Notes: generated by a model not told the origin, from the letters alone. DNA of 64,000 bases from Pyropia haitanensis (GCA_008729055.1 SDUX01000001.1:124001-188000); one strand, 5' to 3'; positions 42,301 to 52,065 are shown, counted from the first letter of the stretch. A program made the numbers and translations.

Positions 42301-45300
42301 CCACTGCAGAACAACATGCTGGAGGTGTGGGCGCTGCTCAACTTTGTAGACCCCGAGACCTTTGCTTCCGAGGACGACTTTGCTGCCCAGTTTGGGGACA
42401 TGAATGCCGCTGCAGTGAACGCGGTCAAGGAGGTGCTGCGTCCCTACCTGCTGCGTCGCAAGAAGGAGGATGTGGAGAAGAGCATCCCGCCCAAAGAGGA
42501 GACCATTGTGATGGTAGAGCTGACACGGGTGCAGAAGAAGTGGTACCGAGCGCTGTTGGAGAAGAACTTCTCTTTCCTTGACATGGGCGCGCGGCAGGCC
42601 AACATTGGCAACCTGCGCAACATTGTGATGGAGCTGCGCAAGTGCTGTAACCACCCGTTCCTTATCCAGGGCGTGGAGCCAATTGAGGTGGAGGCGGCCG
42701 TGAAGGCGAACAAGAAGGTCAAGGAAGCGGCGGCCGATGCTGCAGACGGCCCTGCGGAGGGGGTGGCGTCGCCGGGGTCCTCGGACGACGTGATGGGCAA
42801 GGTGCTGGTGGACGCGTCGGGGAAGCTAGTGTTTGTCGATAAGATGCTGCCGCGCCTGAAGGAAGCTGGCCACCGGGTCCTCATCTTCTCGCAGATGGTG
42901 CGGGTGCTAGACATTTTGGAGGACTATCTTATTGCCCACCGCTGGGGGTACGAGCGCATTGACGGGCGCGTGCGCGGCAACGAGCGACAGCAGGCGATTG
43001 ACCGGTTCTCCAAGCCTGGGTCGGAGAAGTTTGTCTTCTTGCTGTGTACCCGGGCAGGCGGCCAGGGCATCAATCTCACCATTGCGGACACGGTCATTAT
43101 CTACGACTCGGACTGGAACCCGCAGAACGATGTGCAGGCGCAGGCGCGGTGCCACCGCATTGGGCAGCAAAAGGACGTCAAGGTGTTTCGGCTGATCACG
43201 CGAGCGACGTACGAGCAGGACATGTTTGACCGAGCGTCCAAGAAGCTGGGCCTTGACCAGGCGGTGCTGCAGGATATGGGCAAGAACGACGCCGTTGGTG
43301 ACCTGGGCGGACTCCGCAGCACGAATGGTGCCGGCGCCGGCAAGACGGGCAACACGTTCACGGACCTGTCCCGCACCGACGTGGACGCGCTGCTCAAGAA
43401 GGGGGCGTATGACGTGTTTAACGAGGATGACTCCGCCGCAGACGCCTTCACCAACGAGGACATTGACCTCATCCTGGAGCGGCGGACGCAGCGGATTGTG
43501 GCAGACACGGGCACACAGGCACCCTCTGCGTTTTCCAAGGCCTCCTTTGCGGCGGAAGCTGTCCCTGCGGGTGAGGAGGCGATCCGGCTGGATGACCCGG
43601 ACTTTTGGAAGAAGATTATGCCGCAAATCCACGGCAAGAGCGGGGAGAGCCTGGACCCGCTTCCCCGTCGGCGTCGACCGACACAGCGATACGCGCCTGG
43701 CCAGGAGGAGTCGAGCGCGTCAGAGATGGAGGAGCTGCCGTCTGAGGACGAGGCGTTTGCCCCGACGGCGGCCGACTTTGCCGAGCCCCCCTCGCCCGAT
43801 GGCGCACCCGCCGGCCGTCGGCTGCTGACCAAGAGCGAGCGTCACCGCCTGCAGCGCGCCATCATGACCTTTGGGTGGGGTCGCTGGGGTCCTATCCGCC
43901 AGGTAGCGGCCATTTCTCGGCGCCGCAGCCTTGACGATACGGCGCGCTACGTGCGGTACATTCTGAGGGCGTTGACAAAGGTGGCACAATGCGGTGAGAC
44001 CACCCTCGCCGAGCTGCAGCAGCGCTGCCCCTTTCTTGTCGATGTGGCTTCTCCGCACCGCCAAGTCCTGAGCCCAGAAGCCGCCGACGTGGCCGCAAAG
44101 ACTCTCGATGCGGCCGTTGTTGTCGACGCGGATACGCCCGTGAAGGAGACGGAGCCAAAACGGGCCACGCCTGATGGCGACGCAGCTGTCGAAGTTGGAG
44201 CAGCGGTGGGGAAGCCACCTGTTACAGCGGATGCGGGATTGGCTGGGCTTGCCCTGTCGTCCGCGGCTGATCTGGTAACGCCCAAGGCGTCCGGGGACGT
44301 GGACATGTATGGCAATCGACTCGGGGAAGTGGTGGAGACCGAGGCTGAGCCTCTGGAGCATGAGCCCGTACTCGAGTCGCCCGACTACCTGTCGTACCTG
44401 GGGCGTAATTGTGGGACCATGCTGGACCGGCTGCAGATGCTGCAGGAGCTTTTCGAGCTGTACCACGAGGGGAGCCTGGACGACGACCAGCCGGTTCCGA
44501 CGATCGGGGCCAGTGGCTCGCAGCTGATTGGGCCGTGGTGGGAGGACCGCTTTGACCGGGACCTTTTGCGTGGCACCGTCAAGCATGGGTACGGGAGCCA
44601 CCGGCTGCTGCGGCTGGATCCTGAGCTGTGTTTCCTGGGCAGGACCGAGCCTGTGCTGGACGTTCTGGTGGAGGAAGGGGAGGATTCTGTGGAACGGCGG
44701 GCTATGGACCAGAAGGAGGTCGCTGCTCCAATCGGTGCCGCGGGGTCTTCCGCGACTCCGGTCGACGGGAGCGTTGCCAAAGACCCACTAGGCGGTGCTG
44801 CTGCACTAGCGAACGGGCTTGCAAGCGGGCAGGATGGTGCTGCTGCCAGTGGGCCTGCGGCTGCTGCTGACCCGTCAGGGTCCACTAAGCCCGATGCTTC
44901 ACAAGCAGCGGGGTCTGGTGACAAGGCACCGGCGCCAGCGACTCCAGTCGCTTCCGCGCCGCCGTCGCCCAAGACACCGCCTGCGCCGGGTGCCGAGAAG
45001 GAAGCAGGCGGCGCGAGTGTCGGCCCCAGCGGTGCTGCGCCGCTTCTGCCTAGTGGCGCGGTGCCTTCTGTTGCGGACAACCTGTCTGTGGAGGAGCTGA
45101 TGACCCGGACCTGGCCGTCTGTCAACGTGCTCAATGTGCGGGTCAAGAAGCTTGTGCGGGCGTACATGCGCCGGCGCAAGAAGGAGGAACGCAAGTCACG
45201 GGCTGAGGAGGCGGCCGAGCAGGCGCGGGCGGCAAAGGAGGAGCGCAAGCAAGCCAAGGAAGCGGAAAAAGAGGCGGCCCGGTCCCGTCGGGAGCTGCGC

Positions 45301-48300
45301 ATGGCGGAAGCCAACATGGTGTGGTCCAAGAAGGAGCGCAGTGACTTTGCCAAGTTCTTCTCCATTGTTGGGGGTGTCCCGCTGGACGACGCCGGCACGC
45401 CATCCTACGCGGTGTTGCAGCGCCTGGCAGGCCTCGGGCGGAAGGGACCGGAGTCGCTTGCCGCCTACACGCAGCGCTTTGTGCGCATGTGCCTGCAGGT
45501 GGTAGACATTGAGGATTGGGCCATCACCCATGGGGCGCTCATCAGTGCCTACCCACACAAGAGCGACTTTGGAGAGTTTTCGGCGCAAGAGCTGGAGGAC
45601 GCCCGGGTGGTGTTGCCGACAGCACGGCGGTTGCGAGAGCGCAGTCATGAGCTCTACTTGCTGCGGCATAAGGTCATTGTACTGCTCCGGCGCCCAGACG
45701 GCAATTCCCGGTTGCGCCGCTGCTCCTCTGCTCTTTCTAGCGATGGCATGCCGACGTGGTGGGCGGACGACCTCTCCGGGCATGACGCGCTGCTGCTGCG
45801 CGGCGTGGCCCGTCACGGCTTTGACATTACAGAGCTGATGGGTATCGGACCGTTGCGCGCCCGGGCCGTCTCGGCGGCGCTGTCCTACTATGCGCATGCG
45901 CCTCACGAGCTGGACCCGGCTCTGGGCTACGGCCTGCCTCACCCGCCGACTTCGGCAGAGGACCTCAAGGAGGGCGACATTCTCAACTTCTTCCCGCGGG
46001 AGCGGGCCATCGTTTCTCGTGTGCAGGCCCTGAACAAGGTGCTGCTCACGCCGGACCGACCGCCGCCACCTCCGCCGCCTCCTGTACGGGCGTCTGCTGT
46101 GCGGCGCCCTGCGCCGGTGAGGCCTCCGGCCACGATGGATGTTGAGCCACCCCCACCGCCCCCCCCGGCACTGCCTGTGGCTGCCACTACAGACGCAGAT
46201 GCCGCGGCACGGCGGCGGGCGTCTCGGAAGCTCAAGCGCAAGGCCATGACTCCGCAAGCGCCCAGCGCTTGGGCCGGGCAGGCGCCTGCGTCCCGACCAT
46301 CAAGCGTGGCGTCGCCAGTGGTTGTAGTGGACGATGACGATGTACTCATCCAGTCTGTGGATCGACCCCGCCGCACCGCGACGGGTCGGCGCTCAGCGGC
46401 GTCGCCTGCGCCTGTTATGCTGGCGGACGTGCAGGCCCACCGGCCGAGTAGCCAAGGGCCGGCGCGCAGCTCGGGGCGCCAGCCGCCCCGCCCCCCACTG
46501 GCAGTCCCCGTCGACTGCTTTGAGGTGTTTGACTTCAATCTGCTGACGCCTCGCCTGCTTGAGACGCTCAAGGCCTACAAGCGCGCACCGAATGACGACT
46601 ACTTTCCGGTGGTGTTGCCCGACTGGGACAAGCGGCAGTTTGCGTTTGACTCGCCGATCAGCGGCTTTGTGTCGGCCGTTGACGTGCACGGCAATATCAT
46701 CAACGCCGCAGAGGGGGCGCCCGACGCACCAACAACGTACGGCGTGGGCGATGCAGGCGTGAGAGACCTGCGCCAGCGGCAATGGCAAGAGCAGCAGCAG
46801 CTGCAGCTACAACAGCAGCAGCAACAGCAGCAGCAGCAGCAGCGGCGGCAGCAGCAGCAGCAGCAGCAGTTTCACATGCAGCAGGAGCGGCAGCAGCCGC
46901 ACGTGCAAGTGTCTCAGCCGCCGCCTTCCCACGGACGAGACGGCGCGGAGTACCGGCCACACCCACCTGAAGCACGCTTTGGCGACGTGCCCTCGAACGC
47001 GCTGGGCGCGTCTGGTCGGCGCTTTGATGGCCACCATGAGCAGGCGCCAGCGGGTGCTGCGTTTCAAGGTGCCTACGCGACACAGCAGGTTGCGCCGCAG
47101 CCGCCTCGCGGCGGGCGAAGCGGACGCGTGGATGCGCAGCAGCACCAACCGCCGGTGCTTGCCCAGCCGCAGCTGAACCCCCCCCCGCTTCAGCACGACC
47201 CGCAGCTGCCGCGTCCGCTGATGCGCCAGTCCCCGTGGCAGCTGCCTAACCAGTCGCCGCCTGCCCCAGAACAGGCTCCACCCACTGACAGCCATCAAGA
47301 GCACCGGATGGCACGCGTACGTGTGCGGCAAGAGCAGCAAAGAGCGAAGCACTACCGGATGGTGGAACAGATGGAGTTGCAGCAGCAGCAGCGACAGCAC
47401 CAATTGCAGCAGCAGCAGCAGCTACAGCAGCAGGCTGTCCCTGGGGCTCACCCTGGACAGCCCACTCCTCCGGCGGTGCCGTCGTTTGCGCCCTCTGGGG
47501 CGCGGCCCGAGAAGGGCTCCACGCGCTCGTCAGCTGCAGGTGCTGGTCACGGTGGGCCGCCCCTTCACGGGAACGGAGCGTTGCTGGGAAGGGCCCCCCG
47601 GGCGCTAAACGAGCCGAAGCAGTCCATGCTTCACCGCGTGGTGCGGAACCACGATGGGACGCCCAAGATGCCACTGCAGCTGGGTGTCCTCACCGTCGAG
47701 TCACTCGGCGTCATTGAGTACCAGCGGCCGGGCTTCCACACGGAGCGAACGCTGTACCCGATTGGCTATCGCTCACTGCGGAACTACCTGTCCTTGGTCC
47801 ACGCCGACCAGCAGTGCAACTACATCTGTGAGGTTGTGGACGTTGGGGATGCGACGCCCAAGTTCCGTGTGACCTGTGCAGACGACACCGCCTTCTCCTT
47901 TCTCGGGGAGAGTCCGTCTGCCGCGTGGGCGCAAGTCATGAGCGTCATCCGCGATCGGGCGCCGGAAGCGCGGCGGCGGCAGCGTGTCAATGTGTCGGGG
48001 CCCGAGTACTTCGGCTTTGCGCACGTCGTTGTGCAAGAGCTGCTGCAGGAGCTGCCCAACGTAGACCGCTGCACCGCGTACGTGCGGCGCACGTTTTGGC
48101 CTCCGCCCGAGGCCGGCGGACCCAGCGGCGACGCGGGCGCGGGCTCGGGCGGCGGGGTCGACGGCGGCTCGGGGTCGTCGCCCAAGCGGCGACTGCCCCC
48201 CGCCGCGGGCCCGGCCGGCAAGCGCAAGCGGGAGGTCGGCCCGGTACCGACGCTGCCGGCGCGGGCGTCGTCGTCGGCAAGCGTTGCCGCCGCGGCGTCA

Positions 48301-48477
48301 CCTGCCAAAGCATCACCGCCGCCGACTGCACCCCCCGACACCAGGCGGGACGCCGACGCTGTTGCGCTGCCGGCCGCCGTAGGGGAGGACCGCCGTCGCA
48401 CGTCGGTGCCGGGCAATGGCTACGCTTCGGCATCGCCGCCACCGTCGAGCGAGGACGATTCGGACAAAGCGGCCTAG
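39379..48477 (+). CDS. CHD chromatin remodeller, CHD6-9/Kismet-like, with C-terminal FYRN-FYRC domains
   Basis: This encodes 3032 residues in one uninterrupted frame, a nuclear ATP-dependent nucleosome remodeller. The N-terminal ~600 residues are acidic and disordered, with AT-hook-like GRGRGRGGR. Tandem chromodomains follow (about 645-705 with EYLVKWKGLSYIHCEW; 720-770 with FLIKWAALTYAESTWE). The SNF2 ATPase has DEMGLGKT (832-839), DEAH (944-947), LCTRAGGQGINLT (1222-1234) and QARCHRIGQ (1255-1263). Subfamily III features follow: FDRASKKLGLDQAVLQ, LLKKGAYDVFNEDD, DIDLILERRT and DDPDFWKK (about 1405), then SANT/SLIDE-like parts (about 1482-1540; WWEDRFDRDLLRGTVKHGYG about 1720; WSKKERSDF about 1982; WWADDLSGHD about 2127). 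A Gln-rich stretch (2469-2505) precedes FYRN (about 2765-2815, with YPIGYRSLRNYLS) and FYRC (about 2815-2905). Open frame also continues back to 39292, right after CAG, with coding-like PSGEEPPADD, so an upstream exon is possible. Confidence 0.95.
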   Translation: MDAAGLNDTDDEGEEDVGLPVAKRSRVATTPRAGTDVLGAGGSDSEDHAMGASSSPGVEEALPTSPTGGKDGGAAAAADDGDEAVEADAVAAGLLDDEDTSPPPGSDDLPKLAGSSSDADVAPDAGDAALLAVRSNVEASGLASGDGDESGDTSEELATGDADEDSSEELATGEAGGDTSEELATCDAGGDTSEELTTGVAGGDTNEERAAGGDCPGDGEGSARPLPKATRSATPSDHSRAQSEPSPAQATNKEAGKEGEQEEEEADQQQQQQQQEDVDDSGDGSASAFPVRRLRRVHAAGSKAIPCSGETGSESPAEASDGAPIGADEEESEDVDDAEEELPGLAASGRGGRPPRPPPAARRTPVAARRDASEDIRRHGLELRRRPSPAVSDAAASAALSSVLDTEESSESESEAETPVPSPSPSRRARAATTKRRATAKAKGTPAAATRRRAGSRAGSIAEGEADDEEVDDDAGSGTPASRRRGTASARGRQRGRGASAAGGRGRGRGRGGRSTPPVPPSRTSSRTRKSRLSTLSEDGSREVLGEGLGDIFGDDDDAAVAANGSDAASGASDDDQAVPVMEKILARRVAQGAGAALGGEEGKGDAGAAGGGAAGDAKDPAAVGVVALVPPPGGTRLTASGKASVNLALAEAEAAGLEVASEYLVKWKGLSYIHCEWVVESIILAQSQGKTRLQRFLRKEATAAMRRDEADVDDELIPEGFITVDRILAEKTTRGGKRKFLIKWAALTYAESTWEAAEDVQDDVKLSQFIERNKKLSAAALLPRPRPPRDAFKPREQPTFKNEGVLRPYQVEGHNWLVSCWFQRRGCILADEMGLGKTIQSVSLLHFLFTERNIRGPFLVLAPLSTLGHWAREIDTWTGLNAIVYHGNSESRNVIHQHEWVVPGQVPSQGPPYKWHVLITTYETVLQEATRLRRIKWNALVVDEAHRLKNRSSRLVDELKSFNSDHRVLLTGTPLQNNMLEVWALLNFVDPETFASEDDFAAQFGDMNAAAVNAVKEVLRPYLLRRKKEDVEKSIPPKEETIVMVELTRVQKKWYRALLEKNFSFLDMGARQANIGNLRNIVMELRKCCNHPFLIQGVEPIEVEAAVKANKKVKEAAADAADGPAEGVASPGSSDDVMGKVLVDASGKLVFVDKMLPRLKEAGHRVLIFSQMVRVLDILEDYLIAHRWGYERIDGRVRGNERQQAIDRFSKPGSEKFVFLLCTRAGGQGINLTIADTVIIYDSDWNPQNDVQAQARCHRIGQQKDVKVFRLITRATYEQDMFDRASKKLGLDQAVLQDMGKNDAVGDLGGLRSTNGAGAGKTGNTFTDLSRTDVDALLKKGAYDVFNEDDSAADAFTNEDIDLILERRTQRIVADTGTQAPSAFSKASFAAEAVPAGEEAIRLDDPDFWKKIMPQIHGKSGESLDPLPRRRRPTQRYAPGQEESSASEMEELPSEDEAFAPTAADFAEPPSPDGAPAGRRLLTKSERHRLQRAIMTFGWGRWGPIRQVAAISRRRSLDDTARYVRYILRALTKVAQCGETTLAELQQRCPFLVDVASPHRQVLSPEAADVAAKTLDAAVVVDADTPVKETEPKRATPDGDAAVEVGAAVGKPPVTADAGLAGLALSSAADLVTPKASGDVDMYGNRLGEVVETEAEPLEHEPVLESPDYLSYLGRNCGTMLDRLQMLQELFELYHEGSLDDDQPVPTIGASGSQLIGPWWEDRFDRDLLRGTVKHGYGSHRLLRLDPELCFLGRTEPVLDVLVEEGEDSVERRAMDQKEVAAPIGAAGSSATPVDGSVAKDPLGGAAALANGLASGQDGAAASGPAAAADPSGSTKPDASQAAGSGDKAPAPATPVASAPPSPKTPPAPGAEKEAGGASVGPSGAAPLLPSGAVPSVADNLSVEELMTRTWPSVNVLNVRVKKLVRAYMRRRKKEERKSRAEEAAEQARAAKEERKQAKEAEKEAARSRRELRMAEANMVWSKKERSDFAKFFSIVGGVPLDDAGTPSYAVLQRLAGLGRKGPESLAAYTQRFVRMCLQVVDIEDWAITHGALISAYPHKSDFGEFSAQELEDARVVLPTARRLRERSHELYLLRHKVIVLLRRPDGNSRLRRCSSALSSDGMPTWWADDLSGHDALLLRGVARHGFDITELMGIGPLRARAVSAALSYYAHAPHELDPALGYGLPHPPTSAEDLKEGDILNFFPRERAIVSRVQALNKVLLTPDRPPPPPPPPVRASAVRRPAPVRPPATMDVEPPPPPPPALPVAATTDADAAARRRASRKLKRKAMTPQAPSAWAGQAPASRPSSVASPVVVVDDDDVLIQSVDRPRRTATGRRSAASPAPVMLADVQAHRPSSQGPARSSGRQPPRPPLAVPVDCFEVFDFNLLTPRLLETLKAYKRAPNDDYFPVVLPDWDKRQFAFDSPISGFVSAVDVHGNIINAAEGAPDAPTTYGVGDAGVRDLRQRQWQEQQQLQLQQQQQQQQQQQRRQQQQQQQFHMQQERQQPHVQVSQPPPSHGRDGAEYRPHPPEARFGDVPSNALGASGRRFDGHHEQAPAGAAFQGAYATQQVAPQPPRGGRSGRVDAQQHQPPVLAQPQLNPPPLQHDPQLPRPLMRQSPWQLPNQSPPAPEQAPPTDSHQEHRMARVRVRQEQQRAKHYRMVEQMELQQQQRQHQLQQQQQLQQQAVPGAHPGQPTPPAVPSFAPSGARPEKGSTRSSAAGAGHGGPPLHGNGALLGRAPRALNEPKQSMLHRVVRNHDGTPKMPLQLGVLTVESLGVIEYQRPGFHTERTLYPIGYRSLRNYLSLVHADQQCNYICEVVDVGDATPKFRVTCADDTAFSFLGESPSAAWAQVMSVIRDRAPEARRRQRVNVSGPEYFGFAHVVVQELLQELPNVDRCTAYVRRTFWPPPEAGGPSGDAGAGSGGGVDGGSGSSPKRRLPPAAGPAGKRKREVGPVPTLPARASSSASVAAAASPAKASPPPTAPPDTRRDADAVALPAAVGEDRRRTSVPGNGYASASPPPSSEDDSDKAA

Positions 48478-48923
48478 GCCACGGCTGTGAGGGCTGTTGG
48501 GTATGACTGCTGTGCGTGCTCGTCATTCGATTGTTACATCATTTTCCATTCTATGCTCTGTGTTCTCGGCCGCGCGCCAAGCGCTCGTGGCGTGACGACA
48601 TCCACGTGGTGCCTGTTCACGCCTATGAATGTGTCTGCAGCGGGTGGCACGCCCACGGCGAAAGGATACTTCCCCGTGCCGTTGATGCTAGCACACCTCT
48701 CTTCGATGGTTCGCCTACAGCGGCAGCGCTGCATAGCAACAGACGCGGGACGCTCCGAGACCAGAATGCAAGACAACAGTGAGAAGAGAGCATATATGCA
48801 CATGGGCAGACACCTCGACCACGCCAGCGCCGACAGACAAACCAAAAACGTCCACCGACGCAAGCCACGCTGAGCACGCCGCGCCGGCGCATCCCCTGCT
48901 GCGCCTGTCCCTCGTAGCCCCGC
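48478..48923. other. Convergent intergenic region
   Basis: This lies between the stops of the CHD gene (plus) and the LLPH-like gene (minus), and so contains both 3' untranslated regions. It is AT-richer than either gene. No other gene is visible. Confidence 0.55.
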
Positions 48924-49616
48924 CTACCGCAGCCGGTGCACCCGGTTGATCTTGTTGCGCGGGTGCCGCTTCTGCCCCGCGCCCGGTGCCTTGCCCTTTT
49001 TCGCCACCCCACCACGCCCTTTCCGCCGCGGCTCTCTCCTCCGCCCGCCCGCGGCAGCGGCGTCGGCCATCGCCACCTCTCCTCCCCCGCCAGCTGCCGC
49101 GTCTGGCGCAGCCGCAGCAGCCGCGGTCGTCGCGGCCTTGGCCCCCGCCGCCTCGGCGGCCACCGCCGCCACGGCCGACGTGACGCCAGGCATGGGCAGC
49201 GGCACGCCCGCCCCCTCAAACACCGCCGTCGGCCGCTGCAGGGGCAGGTCCTTGGCCGTCACGACCGGCTCCTCCCGCTCGCCCACATAATCACTCCGCG
49301 GCGCGGGCGCGTGCCGCTCCGCCGCGGTGGCCGCCGCTGCCGCCGCCAGCGGCCCGTGGACGCGGTTGAGCCGCACCGCCGGCGGGGTGGGCACGAACGT
49401 GGTGACGGGCACAAAACCGCCGTGTGTCCAGGACGCACGGTTGCCGCCGCTGCCGCTGCCAGTGCCGGTCTCGGCGGGGTCAGGCAGCGGCAGGCCCGCG
49501 GTATTGTACAGCGCCGACGCAAGGTGCAGCGTCCGCGACGCGGCGGCCGGCTCCAGCACCTGCCGCTTGAGGCCGCGGTAGGTCTTTTTGACCTTGGAGC
49601 GGAGGGACTTGCCCAT
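48924..49616 (-). CDS. LLPH/DUF2423-like small nuclear protein
   Basis: This encodes 230 residues. The N-terminus MGKSLRSKVKKTYRGLKRQ has the start motif of the LLPH/DUF2423 family (typically M-x-KSLRSK-x-K), nucleolar proteins linked to ribosome biogenesis. The C-terminus is strongly basic (RRREPRRKGRGGVAKKGK, then QKRHPRNKINRVHRLR), as in such proteins. Between them lie a less basic part with ASALYNTAGLPLPDP and VFEGAGVPLPMPG and an Ala-rich linker, making the protein longer than the usual ~120 residues. The ATG at 49616 is chosen because the family motif begins exactly there; the open frame 78 codons further upstream is not conserved. It is intronless, and its stop faces that of the CHD gene. 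Identification rests mainly on the short N-terminal motif. Confidence 0.7.
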   Translation of the reverse strand: MGKSLRSKVKKTYRGLKRQVLEPAAASRTLHLASALYNTAGLPLPDPAETGTGSGSGGNRASWTHGGFVPVTTFVPTPPAVRLNRVHGPLAAAAAATAAERHAPAPRSDYVGEREEPVVTAKDLPLQRPTAVFEGAGVPLPMPGVTSAVAAVAAEAAGAKAATTAAAAAAPDAAAGGGGEVAMADAAAAGGRRREPRRKGRGGVAKKGKAPGAGQKRHPRNKINRVHRLR

Positions 49617-50278
49617 GGCCGCAGCAGACCAAAGCACCAAAAAAGGGCTGCCTGGGGATGATGGGGAAAGCAGCGGTGATGGTGGCGCTGTGCCGGTCCA
49701 GCGGGTAGTAGAGAGTGGTGCGGCGAGCGTCGCATCCGCTTGGGCCGTCGACGCTGTGCGCCAGCAAAATGGCGCACCGTCGGCGTCGTCGGTCGGCTTT
49801 ATTCGCGAAGTATTTCTCAAGACAAATCCGTAGAAAGTAGTCATTATCATGTTGAATTATCACAATTGCTCATATCACGCTCACATCCACGTGAAAGTCT
49901 GGATTGAAATAAATATTCATTATCCACTTACATCCGTGTCAGGAGGGATCTGACCCAACACGCTTACAGCTTGTTGACCGTGGGTCACAGTCCGATCATG
50001 GCAGGTGGGAGTTTGCTCCAGATCAAGTGTGAAATAGCACCGTGCAGGAATGGTCGATCCTCGGCGTTGTAAGCCGCGCCCGGATTGAATCCAGGCAATC
50101 TGTTGGTACCACAGGCCACAAGGGGAAATTAGAACTGGAAACTGACTGTATTCCTCTGGTCTGCTGGGGCACACAGCCCCTTTGCCATCCAGTAGTCACT
50201 GCAGCTCGTAGGCGTCGCCCCACCGTCTGCTGCGGCGGCTCACCCCCCCCCGCCGCTGCCCCTACCTCCGCCCGCCCT
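49617..50278. other. No gene seen between the LLPH-like gene and the next minus-strand gene
   Basis: The part nearest the LLPH-like start is its probable leader and promoter, with an AT-rich segment at 49800-49930. The remainder would be 3' flank of the gene at 50279-51274. A stretch at 50040-50110 vaguely resembles tRNA arms but does not fold properly. Confidence 0.45.
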
Positions 50279-51274
50279 TCACCAGCGCTGCCCGTGCAGG
50301 GTGACAACCAGCCGCGGCCGCGGCGCGCCCTTCCCCCCCCCCCAGCCGTGGCCATCCACAGCTGGCGGCCGCCGCCCAGCGCGAGGCGGCCGTCCACGAC
50401 GGGGACGGTCACCCCCCCACCCCCCCCCCAGCGGCGCCCAGCCCCCCACACCGCGCCGCGGCGGTCGCCGCCGCGAGCGCATCCGCGGCGGCCGCGTCCG
50501 CCCCCCCCCACAGCCCCGCCGCCGCCGCCGCCACCAGCCGTTCCACCAGCGACGCGGGCGCGGCGGCGGCGCCAGGGGCGGCGGCGGCGGCGGCGCCCCC
50601 ACCGTCGGCAGCGGCACCCCCACCCGTGGCGCCCCCCCCCCCGGCCACAAACAGCGCCAACGCGCCGTCGAGGACGTGCACGTGCACGACGCCCGCGCGG
50701 AGGTCCGCCGCCTCGGGCAGCACGCGCGCAACGAGGGCGTCGACGGGCGCCACCCGCAGCGGCGGCGGGCCCCAGCCCGTCAGCGCGTGCCACGTGACGC
50801 CGCGGAGGCCCCGGGGGGGGTCCGCCACCGCCCGCGGCACCGCCACCGTCCGCTGCGCCCAGACCGTGTCCCCGCCACCGCCGCCACCGCCGCCACCGCC
50901 GCCACCACCGCCGCCACCGCCACCGCCACCGCCGCCGCCGTCGTCGGCGGCCGCCTCGAGGATCCCGCTCGCCCGCCGCAGCGGCGGCAGCGGCGGCAGC
51001 TCGTCGCGGCCACGCGGGGCCGGCGGCGACGCCCCCCCCCCTCCTCCGGCACCCCCCCCCCCGGCCGGCCACCCCCCCCCGGCGGGACGTAGCCCAGCCG
51101 CACCGCCCGTGCGGCGGCGCGGCCGTCGAGGACGCGCCCATAGACGCCGACGGCGGCGGCGTAGGCGGCGGCGGCGGCGGCGGCGGCAGACTGTCGCTGC
51201 CGTGCCGGCGCGTCGTGGAGGGTGAGGTACGCGGCGGTGGCGGCAAAGGTGCCGCCGAGGAGGGCGGAGAGCAT
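50279..51274 (-). CDS. Hypothetical protein with N-terminal membrane segment, frame broken at C runs
   Basis: Four coding-like pieces follow each other on the minus strand. The first, from the ATG at 51274, reads MLSALLGGTFAATAAYLTLH and includes VYGRVLDGRAAARAVRLGYV; its start looks like a membrane segment or targeting sequence. After C runs at 51032-51080 (plus-strand sense) another frame gives DELPPLPPLRRASGILEAA, then VWAQRTVAVPRAVADPPRGL and VVHVHVLDGALALFV. After runs at 50412-50429 a third gives VTVPVVDGRLALGGGRQLWM, and after one at 50333-50343 a short end, RPRLVVTLHGQRW and stop. The pieces are in order and separated only by homopolymers, so I read one gene of roughly 330 codons. A GGC microsatellite codes for polyglycine in the middle. 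No family is recognised, and exact joins are uncertain. Confidence 0.45.
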
Positions 51275-51691
51275 CGTGGCGGCCGCCGGCCGGCCGCGGT
51301 CCGCGGCGCGGGACGCGGCGGCCGCGTCGAGGGGAAGGGAGGGGGGGGGGCGAGCGGCGGGGGTGATGATGGAAAGACGCTCCTGGGATGGGGAGGGGGG
51401 GGGGGGGGGGGGGGGAAGGGGGGTGCAGGGGATGATGACCTGAGGATGGCGGTGGCGATGGAGGCAGCCGCCGGCGGAGGGGGCCGGAGCGCCTGCCACG
51501 GCAGCGGCGGGCGGCCTGTCGCCCACCACCAGTCGTCGCGTCGGGAGCTTGCAGTCGCGACGCGGCGGTGGGCGGGACAGCGAGAGCCCCACCGTCCGCC
51601 CACCGCACAACAAGTCCGTCATCATCTCTCACCGAAATTCAACTAGCTAGCTAGCTAGACGTGACCTTTTCCGTTGACGCCACCACCGGCG

Positions 51692-52065
51692 CAGTGCCTG
51701 CTAAACCATCTCAAAAAATTCTTGCTTTTCCTTTGCTTGGGCCGGCCCGCAAGCGGTTGTCACCGTCTGTTTCGACAGTGTGAGCCCCGATTTTTCTCAG
51801 TTTCTTTGTTTTTCATTTACATGGGTGCCTTTCGGTCCATCGACGGAGTTCATCTCATACGGACAGAAGCGCATGAAGCTCAGCTGTCTGGCCATAGAAA
51901 ATCACCGATGGCGACGGACCGAAACGCTTCACTGCAGGGCTCCATGCAATCCGCACCTTGGGACGTTTGCAATGACCGCAAGGTGGCTTGCGGTCGCCGC
52001 AAACCATCTTGCGGAGTCGCCTCTGCATGGGCCATTGCGGCGAAAATCTCCCGCACTCTGCGGGG
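51692..52065 (+). repeat. Dispersed repeat family, copy A (longest)
   Basis: The copy starts CAGTGCCTGCTAAACC(A/G)TCTC and continues through CAAGCGGTTGTCACCGTCTG, GACAGTGTGAGCC, a T-rich segment and GGGTGCCTTTCGGTCC, all shared with copy B at 63641. Its distal part (about 51990-52065, TTGCGGCGAAAATCTCCCGC) is shared with copy C. It contains a strong hairpin at 51974-51995. It has no coding capacity. Family relationship to known transposons is not recognised. Confidence 0.75.
51974..51995. other. Perfect 9-bp hairpin with GTGG loop
   Basis: GACCGCAAG (51974-51982) pairs with CTTGCGGTC (51987-51995) around a four-base loop, inside copy A of the dispersed repeat. Copy C has an analogous CTTGCG/CGCAAG inversion, so hairpin potential is a feature of the family. 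Confidence 0.65.

Noticed and set aside
50040..50110. tRNA-like sequence
   Set aside because: A 4-bp anticodon-like stem is present, but the T-arm and acceptor stem do not form and the B-box consensus is missing.
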